Shown here piece after piece: positions 57,935 to 64,000 of a stretch of 64,000 nt of DNA (its first letter is position 1; each line of letters begins with the position of its first letter). Below the pieces are notes generated by a model. It was given only the letters and a program-made list of their open reading frames with translations. It had not been told where the DNA came from and ran no database searches. Made by a program: the position numbers and the translations under genes. This stretch comes from Pectobacterium colocasium (lineage in GTDB: Bacteria > Pseudomonadota > Gammaproteobacteria > Enterobacterales > Enterobacteriaceae): contig NZ_CP084032.1 in NCBI RefSeq assembly GCF_020181655.1, positions 2,976,001 to 3,040,000 of the forward strand, given 5' to 3'.

Positions 57935-57966
57935 AGCGCCTCTATTTTTGAGGCGCTTTTTTTGGC
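57935..57966 (+). terminator. Terminator of fliDST
   Basis: AGCGCCTC / GAGGCGCT stem followed by seven T residues. A separate small palindrome ACGTTATAGATATAACGT lies just before it at 57911-57928. Confidence 0.92.
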
Positions 57967-58162
57967 TGTTTTTAATCGACATGACCAAACACTATCGGCA
58001 GAACGACATCAGCGGGCGCTAAAAAAGCTGAAAATTAACGAGCGTGAAAACCAGGAAGAATCGGGTAAGAAATCAGTAGAAATAAAGATTGCGCGCAACC
58101 TCATCCGCATTAACAGCGAGATCGCGCACAATAACGTTGATAATTACAGCCTGATGCCATGA
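57962..58162 (+). pseudogene. Possible gene remnant between fliT and fliE
   Basis: An open frame of 66 codons with plausible coding composition (ALKKLKINERENQEESGKK) but no ATG. Its only start is a TTG inside the fliDST terminator T-run, and there is no ribosome site. It may be the 3' end of a lost gene. I recognise no family. Confidence 0.25.
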
Positions 58163-58169
58163 GGCGACA

Positions 58170-58484
58170 TCAAACGGACATATTCATCACTTCCTGATAC
58201 GCAGAGACCAGTTTATTGCGTACCTGAATGCCCATCTGCATTGAAATAGATGACTTCTGCAAATCCACCATCACGTCATTCAATGCTACACCCGGTACAC
58301 CCAAGGTAAATTTCTCAGCCTGCGTACGAGCCGTTTGTTGCGTGTCGCTGATCTTATCGATCGCTGCCTTCAGCTCACTGGCGAAACCAGGTTCTACCGA
58401 TGGTCTGTCTATTGGCGTACCCGCTGCCTGCAGGGCTTTGACCTGCATTTGCTGTAAAACGCCATCAATACCTTGAACCGACAT
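58170..58484 (-). CDS. fliE: Flagellar hook-basal body protein FliE
   Basis: 104 residues. FliE joins the MS ring to the rod. The C-terminal block [34 protein letters not shown] is diagnostic. It is divergent from fliF, as in E. coli, across a 260-bp control region expected to carry FlhDC-dependent promoters. Confidence 0.96.
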   Translation of the reverse strand: MSVQGIDGVLQQMQVKALQAAGTPIDRPSVEPGFASELKAAIDKISDTQQTARTQAEKFTLGVPGVALNDVMVDLQKSSISMQMGIQVRNKLVSAYQEVMNMSV

Positions 58485-58744
58485 AATACCTCACTAAACC
58501 ATGCTGATTAGGCTTTTTCATAAACATTTATGACAGCGATACCCTATCACACCACGCTTAGGCTAAATGGGGTAATTAGCGTGAAAAATGCCACCTTATC
58601 GACCCATCGATTTTTCTTTTACGGAAAATAATGACATGCCGACAAATGTAGGCGAAATGTTTTATTGATTGCGCAATCAGGGAGTTCTGTTTTGTCACGT
58701 CACAACGTTAAGTATATCGTTCAACAACCAAGCAGAGATAGAGT

Positions 58745-60469
58745 ATGAACGCCTCATTAACCGGCGCCGCTACCGGTAAAAATAGCTTTGGCGAAATACT
58801 CAACCGGTTACGCGCCAATCCGAAGATTCCGCTTTTGATCGCAGCTGCCGCGACCATTGCCATTGTCGTGGCCTTAACGCTATGGGCTAAAGGTCCAGAT
58901 TATCGGGTTCTCTATAGCAATATCAATGACCGGGACGGCGGTGCGATTGTCAGCGAATTAACAAAGCTGAATATTCCTTATCGCTTTGCCGAGAGCGGCG
59001 GCGCGATCATGATTCCCGCCGAAAATGTCTATGAAACCCGACTCAGACTTGCTCAATTGGGACTGCCAAAAGGCGGCGCAGTTGGCTTTGAGTTGCTCGA
59101 TCAGGAAAAATTTGGCATCAGCCAATTCAGCGAACAGATCAACTACCAGCGTGCGCTGGAAGGGGAGCTGTCCAGAACGATAGAAACGCTCGGCCCTGTT
59201 CAGAATGCACGAGTTCACCTTGCTATACCGAAGCCCTCACTGTTCGTTCGTGAGCAAAAAGCGCCCTCTTCTTCCGTCACACTGACGTTACAGCCGGGCC
59301 GAGCATTAGATGAAGGCCAAATCAATTCCATCGTTTACATGGTTTCCAGCAGCGTTGCGGGCTTGCCGCCAGACAATGTTACGGTCGTCGATCAAACCGG
59401 ACGTCTGTTAACCCAGGCTGGCGGCAGCGGTCGCGATCTGAATGCCGCGCAGCTTAAGTACAGCAACGAAGTCGAATCGATGTACCAGCGCCGCATAGAA
59501 TCAATCATCGCCCCTATGGTAGGTATGGGTAACGTGCATGCTCAAGTCACCGCACAAATTGATTTCTCTGCCCGCGAACAAACTGACGAACAGTATCAAC
59601 CGAACCAACCGCCAGATAAAGCAGCCGTTCGCTCTCAGCAGACCAGCCAAAGTGAGCAGCGAGGCGGTCCGAACGTAGGTGGAGTTCCAGGTGCATTAAC
59701 CAATCAACCAGCACCGGCTCCTACAGCGCCTATCGCAACGGCGCCAAATAATGCTAATGCCAATGCGAACAATCAGGCTGGCCAGCAAAACCAAAATAAT
59801 GCGACAGGTGCGCAAACCAATGCGGCAAACGCAAATACCGTCATTCAGACATCAAATATTCGTAACGACGCAACAACCAACTATGAAGTTGATAAGACAA
59901 TTTTACATACCAAGCACAGCACGGGTGGTGTGAAACGTTTGTCTGCTGCTGTTATCGTTAACTATCAGCCACCGGGCGAAGATGGCAAACCAGTTGCACT
60001 CACAGAAGAACAGATTAAACAGATTGAAACGGTAGCACGTGAGGCCATGGGCTTTTCTGCTGAACGCGGTGATACATTGAATGTCGTGAATACGCCATTT
60101 ATGGACAGCACCGACGGTTCTGGCGAACTCCCCTTCTGGCAAAAACAGGCATTCTTCGATCTCCTGATGGAAGCGGGTCGTTGGCTGCTGGTTCTGATCG
60201 TTGCCTGGATTCTGTGGCGTAAGCTGGTTCGTCCGCAATTGCAGAGAAAAGCACAGCAGCAAGAAGCAGCATTGGCAGCAGCAGCACTGTCTCAGGGCGC
60301 AGACAACGATGTTATGGTCAACCTGAGTAGTTCGGAAGTTGAACAGCAGCGGAAATCGCAACAACGTGTCAATGCAGAAATGCAAAGTAACCGCATACGT
60401 GAAATGGCAGAGAACGATCCACGTGTTGTCGCTCTGGTAATTCGTCAATGGATGAGTACTGAACTATGA
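58745..60469 (+). CDS. fliF: Flagellar MS-ring protein FliF
   Basis: 574 residues. Two transmembrane helices (about 34-50, [19 protein letters not shown], and about 475-490, [12 protein letters not shown]) flank a large periplasmic ring-building region. That region includes an Asn/Ala/Gln-rich linker around residues 320-370 (low complexity, variable in the family). The C-terminal [16 protein letters not shown] binds FliG. It overlaps fliG by 4 bp. First gene of fliFGHIJ(K). Confidence 0.97.
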   Translation: MNASLTGAATGKNSFGEILNRLRANPKIPLLIAAAATIAIVVALTLWAKGPDYRVLYSNINDRDGGAIVSELTKLNIPYRFAESGGAIMIPAENVYETRLRLAQLGLPKGGAVGFELLDQEKFGISQFSEQINYQRALEGELSRTIETLGPVQNARVHLAIPKPSLFVREQKAPSSSVTLTLQPGRALDEGQINSIVYMVSSSVAGLPPDNVTVVDQTGRLLTQAGGSGRDLNAAQLKYSNEVESMYQRRIESIIAPMVGMGNVHAQVTAQIDFSAREQTDEQYQPNQPPDKAAVRSQQTSQSEQRGGPNVGGVPGALTNQPAPAPTAPIATAPNNANANANNQAGQQNQNNATGAQTNAANANTVIQTSNIRNDATTNYEVDKTILHTKHSTGGVKRLSAAVIVNYQPPGEDGKPVALTEEQIKQIETVAREAMGFSAERGDTLNVVNTPFMDSTDGSGELPFWQKQAFFDLLMEAGRWLLVLIVAWILWRKLVRPQLQRKAQQQEAALAAAALSQGADNDVMVNLSSSEVEQQRKSQQRVNAEMQSNRIREMAENDPRVVALVIRQWMSTEL

Positions 60470-61458
60470 CCCTGACAGGAACAGAAAAAAGCGCCATCTT
60501 ATTGATGACCATTGGTGAAGACCGCGCCGCAGAGGTGTTTACTCATCTTTCGACCAAAGAAGTACAGCATCTCAGTGCTGCAATGGCGAACATGAGGCAG
60601 GTATCACAACAGCAACTGCTCGAAATCCTAAGAGAATTTGAGGCAGACTCAGAGCAATATGCCGCGCTTAGCGTGAATGCCAGCGACTACCTGCGCTCCG
60701 TACTTGTCAAAGCGCTGGGTGAAGAACGTGCGTCTAGCTTGCTGGAAGATATTCTGGAAAGCCGCGACTCTACGAGTGGGATGGAAACGCTCAACTTCAT
60801 GGAGCCGCAGATTGCCGCAGACCTTATCCGCGACGAACACCCACAGATTATCGCCACCATTCTGGTACACCTGAAACGCGCTCAGGCTGCCGATATTTTA
60901 GCCCTGTTTGACGAACGTCTGCGCCATGACGTCATGCTCCGTATTGCGACCTTCGGCGGCGTTCAGCCTTCCGCGCTGGCAGAATTGACAGACGTTCTGA
61001 ATGGCTTGCTGGATGGTCAGAACCTCAAACGCAGCAAGATGGGTGGTGTTCGTACTGCGGCTGAAATTATCAACTTGATGAAAACGCAGCAGGAAGAAGC
61101 GGTTATCGATGCCGTACGCGAATTCGATGGAGAACTGGCACAGAAAATCATCGACGAAATGTTCCTGTTCGAAAACCTGGTGGACGTCGACGACCGCAGC
61201 ATCCAGCGTCTTCTGCAAGAAGTCGAGTCCGAGTCTCTGCTGTTGGCATTGAAAGGTGCCGAAGAGCCTTTACGCGAGAAATTCCTGCGCAACATGTCTC
61301 AGCGTGCTGCAGAAATTCTTCGCGACGACCTCGCGACGCGTGGTCCAGTGCGCATGTCGCAGGTCGAAAACGAACAGAAAGCCATTCTGCTTATCGTTCG
61401 TCGACTGGCAGACAGCGGCGAGATGATTATCGGTGGCGGCGAGGATGCTTATGTCTAA
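60466..61458 (+). CDS. fliG: Flagellar motor switch protein FliG
   Basis: 330 residues, the E. coli size being 331. The middle-domain EHPQ motif ([15 protein letters not shown]) and the C-terminal torque helix ([25 protein letters not shown]) with charged residues are present. It couples stator force to rotation. Starts inside the end of fliF and overlaps fliH. Confidence 0.98.
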   Translation: MTLTGTEKSAILLMTIGEDRAAEVFTHLSTKEVQHLSAAMANMRQVSQQQLLEILREFEADSEQYAALSVNASDYLRSVLVKALGEERASSLLEDILESRDSTSGMETLNFMEPQIAADLIRDEHPQIIATILVHLKRAQAADILALFDERLRHDVMLRIATFGGVQPSALAELTDVLNGLLDGQNLKRSKMGGVRTAAEIINLMKTQQEEAVIDAVREFDGELAQKIIDEMFLFENLVDVDDRSIQRLLQEVESESLLLALKGAEEPLREKFLRNMSQRAAEILRDDLATRGPVRMSQVENEQKAILLIVRRLADSGEMIIGGGEDAYV

Positions 61459-62176
61459 CGCCCCCAAGAACCTGGCCTGGCAGCCCTGGAAGCTCAACGA
61501 TCTGGCCGAACCTGTTTCCAAGCCTGTCCTCCCAAGCTATCAGGTCAATCACGAACCAGAGCAGCCTGACATGGAGCGCTTTACTGAAGAAAGCGTCCTT
61601 TCAGCCGCTGAGGACGAATTAGCGTCTCTGCGTGAAAGCACGATGCAGCAAGCGCGAGAAACAGGTTTTGCGCAAGGGCACCAACAAGGCTATGACGCAG
61701 GTTATCAGGAAGGTTTAGCCAAGGGGCAACAGCAGGGTCTGCAGAATGCTTTACAGCAGCAGCAGCCGATCATCGAGCAGATGCAGAATATGGTCACCGA
61801 ATTTCAACAGACGTTGGATACGCTCGACAGTGTGATCCCAGCTCGTCTGATGCAGTTGGCTCTGACCGCAGCCAAGCAGATTTTGGGGCAACCTCCTGTA
61901 TGCGATGGTAACGCGCTGCTCAGTCAGATACAGCAATTGATTCAGCAAGAACCCATGTTCTCGGGTAAAACGCAGTTGCGCGTTCACCCTTCAGATCTGG
62001 AACGTGTTGAACAGTATTTGGGCCCGACACTCAGTTTGCATGGCTGGAGATTGCTTGCCGATAGCCAACTTCATCCTGGCGGTTGTAAAGTCAGTGCGGA
62101 AGAAGGCGATCTGGATGCCAGTCTGGCAACACGCTGGCATGAGCTTTGCCGTTTAGCCGCTCCGGGAGAGTTATGA
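61451..62176 (+). CDS. fliH: Flagellar export apparatus stator FliH
   Basis: 241 residues from the ATG at 61451, which has GCGAGG upstream and overlaps the fliG stop. The central helix region carries the GxxxG-type repeats typical of FliH ([21 protein letters not shown]). FliH regulates the FliI ATPase and docks it at the export gate. Its N-terminal WQPWKLNDL carries the paired Trp residues that contact FlhA and FliN. Confidence 0.94.
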   Translation: MSNAPKNLAWQPWKLNDLAEPVSKPVLPSYQVNHEPEQPDMERFTEESVLSAAEDELASLRESTMQQARETGFAQGHQQGYDAGYQEGLAKGQQQGLQNALQQQQPIIEQMQNMVTEFQQTLDTLDSVIPARLMQLALTAAKQILGQPPVCDGNALLSQIQQLIQQEPMFSGKTQLRVHPSDLERVEQYLGPTLSLHGWRLLADSQLHPGGCKVSAEEGDLDASLATRWHELCRLAAPGEL

Positions 62177-63546
62177 TGACTTCACGCCTCGGACGCTGGC
62201 TTTCTTCTCTCGATTCATTTGAGAAGCGAATTGACGACACACCTGCGGTGCGTCGTTACGGCCGCTTAACCCGGGCGACAGGTTTGGTATTGGAAGCGAC
62301 AGGGTTACATATGCCACTGGGCGCCACCTGTCTCATCGAACGGCAGAATGGCTCTCAGGTTGAAGAAATCGAAAGCGAAGTTGTCGGTTTCAACGGGCAA
62401 AAACTCTTTCTCATGCCGCTGGAAGAAGTTGAAGGCATTACCCCCGGCGCGCGCGTTTATGCCCGCGTTGGTCAGGACAGCAGCAGTCAGGGAAAACAAT
62501 TGCCGTTAGGCCCTGAGCTACTTGGCCGGGTGCTAGATGGTAGCGCAAAACCGCTGGACGGTTTACCTGCGCCAGATACAGGCTATCGTGCACCGTTGAT
62601 TACGCCGCCCTTCAATCCATTACAGAGAACGCCAATTGAAAGTGTTCTGGACGTGGGTGTCCGTGCCATCAACGCCCTGCTCACCGTAGGCCGTGGGCAG
62701 CGAATGGGTCTGTTTGCTGGTTCCGGGGTAGGTAAAAGTGTGCTGCTGGGGATGATGGCACGCTATACTCAAGCAGACGTTATCGTTGTTGGCCTGATCG
62801 GTGAACGTGGCCGAGAAGTAAAAGATTTTATCGAGAATATTCTGGGTACGGAAGGACGCGCGCGTTCCGTTGTTATCGCTGCGCCAGCAGATGTTTCTCC
62901 TTTATTAAGAATGCAAGGGGCGGCGTATGCCACACGTATTGCGGAAGATTTTCGCGATCGTGGGTATCATGTCTTGCTCATCATGGATTCGCTCACGCGT
63001 TATGCCATGGCACAGCGTGAAATTGCTTTAGCCATTGGCGAACCACCGGCAACCAAGGGTTACCCCCCTTCTGTCTTCGCCAAATTACCCGCGTTGGTAG
63101 AACGCGCAGGAAATGGTATTCATGGCGGTGGTTCAGTTACCGCCTTCTATACTGTTCTAACGGAAGGTGACGATCAGCAGGATCCAATCGCTGACTCTGC
63201 TCGTGCTATTCTGGACGGACACATTGTGTTGTCCCGTCAATTGGCTGAGTCAGGCCATTATCCGGCAATTGATATTGAAGCCTCGATTAGCCGTGCAATG
63301 ACCGCGCTGATAGATGAAGGCCACTATGCTTCTGTAAGGCAGTTTAAACAGTTATTATCCAGTTACCAACGTAACCGTGATTTAGTCAGTGTTGGTGCTT
63401 ACGCCGCGGGCAGTGACCCTATGCTCGACAAAGCAATTCGGCTCTATCCACATCTGGAAGCCTTCTTGCAGCAGGGTATGTTTGAACAAAGTAACTATGA
63501 AGAATCCTGCCAGGCGTTGCACACTATTTTCCCTCGTAACGAGTAG
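62176..63546 (+). CDS. fliI: Flagellum-specific export ATPase FliI
   Basis: 456 residues of an F1-beta-like ATPase. Walker A is [15 protein letters not shown] near residue 180 and [21 protein letters not shown] contains Walker B. I chose the second of two adjacent ATGs because GGGAGAG is better spaced; the first (62173) overlaps the fliH stop as ATGA. It drives substrate delivery to the flagellar type III export gate. Very close to E. coli FliI (457 aa). Confidence 0.97.
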   Translation: MTSRLGRWLSSLDSFEKRIDDTPAVRRYGRLTRATGLVLEATGLHMPLGATCLIERQNGSQVEEIESEVVGFNGQKLFLMPLEEVEGITPGARVYARVGQDSSSQGKQLPLGPELLGRVLDGSAKPLDGLPAPDTGYRAPLITPPFNPLQRTPIESVLDVGVRAINALLTVGRGQRMGLFAGSGVGKSVLLGMMARYTQADVIVVGLIGERGREVKDFIENILGTEGRARSVVIAAPADVSPLLRMQGAAYATRIAEDFRDRGYHVLLIMDSLTRYAMAQREIALAIGEPPATKGYPPSVFAKLPALVERAGNGIHGGGSVTAFYTVLTEGDDQQDPIADSARAILDGHIVLSRQLAESGHYPAIDIEASISRAMTALIDEGHYASVRQFKQLLSSYQRNRDLVSVGAYAAGSDPMLDKAIRLYPHLEAFLQQGMFEQSNYEESCQALHTIFPRNE

Positions 63547-63554
63547 GAGAGCAG

Positions 63555-64000
63555 ATGAAAACCCAGTCACCGCTGGTTACACTACGCGAACTGGCGCAGA
63601 AGGACGTTGAGAAAGCAGCAGGCCAGTTGGGACAGGTGCGTCAGGCGCATCAACAGGCAGAGCAGCAGCTCAATATGCTGTTAAACTATCAGGATGACTA
63701 TCGTCAAAAATTGAACTCGACGATGTCTGCTGGTATGGCGAATAATAGTTGGCAAAATTATCAGCAGTTCATCCGAACGCTGGACAGTGCAATTGAGCAA
63801 CACAGACAGCAGCTCTCGCAGTGGACATCACGTTTAGATTTAGCAATGAAGGCCTGGCAAGAGAAACAGCAGCGATTGAACGCTTTTGAGAAACTGCAAG
63901 ATCGCGAACTGACAAGACAGCTTGCCAAAGAAAATAAAATAGAACAAAAACAAATGGATGAATTTGCCCAACGGGCCTCACAGAGGAAAGCAGAATCATG
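63555..64000 (+). CDS. fliJ: Flagellar export chaperone-like protein FliJ (runs to window edge)
   Basis: At least 148 residues from the ATG at 63555, with AGGAGAG upstream. A long helical coiled-coil protein with LVTLRELAQKDVEKAAGQL at the start and MDEFAQRAS near the end, as in E. coli FliJ (147 aa). It helps FliI hexamer function and chaperone recycling. The last bases ATG at 63998-64000 are probably the fliK start overlapping a TGA stop of fliJ one base beyond the window. Confidence 0.92.
   Translation, partial: MKTQSPLVTLRELAQKDVEKAAGQLGQVRQAHQQAEQQLNMLLNYQDDYRQKLNSTMSAGMANNSWQNYQQFIRTLDSAIEQHRQQLSQWTSRLDLAMKAWQEKQQRLNAFEKLQDRELTRQLAKENKIEQKQMDEFAQRASQRKAES

Overview
The window looks like chromosome from a soft-rot plant pathogen of the genus Pectobacterium (Pectobacteriaceae, Enterobacterales). 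Three things point there. There is a long run in Escherichia coli order (serT, yccA, tusE, yccX, hspQ, yccU, yccT, mgsA, helD, yccF, yccS, sxy, sulA, ompA, matP, ycbZ, fabA). This is joined to a betaine (bet) locus and a complete-looking flagellar block in an order unlike E. coli. ERIC-type repeats are also present. The genus is an inference from gene content and protein resemblance; no search was run.

Layout. 1-9.3 kb: an old-yellow-enzyme reductase, lpxL (lipid A acylation), opgGH (periplasmic glucans), and a His/Met-rich pair (DUF2946 protein plus PepSY membrane protein) that looks like metal handling. 9.3-11.5 kb: a chemoreceptor whose first transmembrane segment is missing because its 5' end runs into about 570 bp of compositionally bizarre DNA. 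11.5-16.5 kb: an accessory stretch of small genes, including an orphan GhoT/OrtT-like membrane toxin, a universal stress protein, GNAT, isochorismatase and Nudix enzymes, an AriR/YmgB-like protein and a long ERIC element. 16.8-32 kb: the conserved serT-to-fabA core, with a LexA box at sulA and FadR/FabR-type operators at fabA. 32.2-39.3 kb: a DUF533 protein and the choline-to-glycine-betaine locus (betT divergent from betIBA). 39.4-44.2 kb: an RpiB-like protein, tRNA-Ser(GGA), a HAD-family protein lacking its nucleophile, a second chemoreceptor and phoH. 44.7-64 kb: flagellar genes fliZ, fliA, fliC, fliDST, fliE and fliFGHIJ.

Between fliA and fliC lies a variable insert of about 8.4 kb. It holds a SunS-like glycosyltransferase with a TPR tail, a scrap of an ABC-transporter ATPase gene, an IS5/IS427-type insertion sequence, an FkbM-type methyltransferase, a GT2 glycosyltransferase and a 1226-residue three-part glycosyltransferase ending 159 bp from the fliC stop codon. 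With the unusually short flagellin (291 aa), this reads as a flagellin glycosylation island assembled by transfer and partly decayed.

The other notable discovery is a pair of near-identical 114-bp palindromic elements at about 18.75 kb and 32.13 kb. Each has IS4-like terminal inverted repeats and is flanked by its own perfect direct repeat (11 and 14 bp). They behave like a non-autonomous mobile element (MITE).
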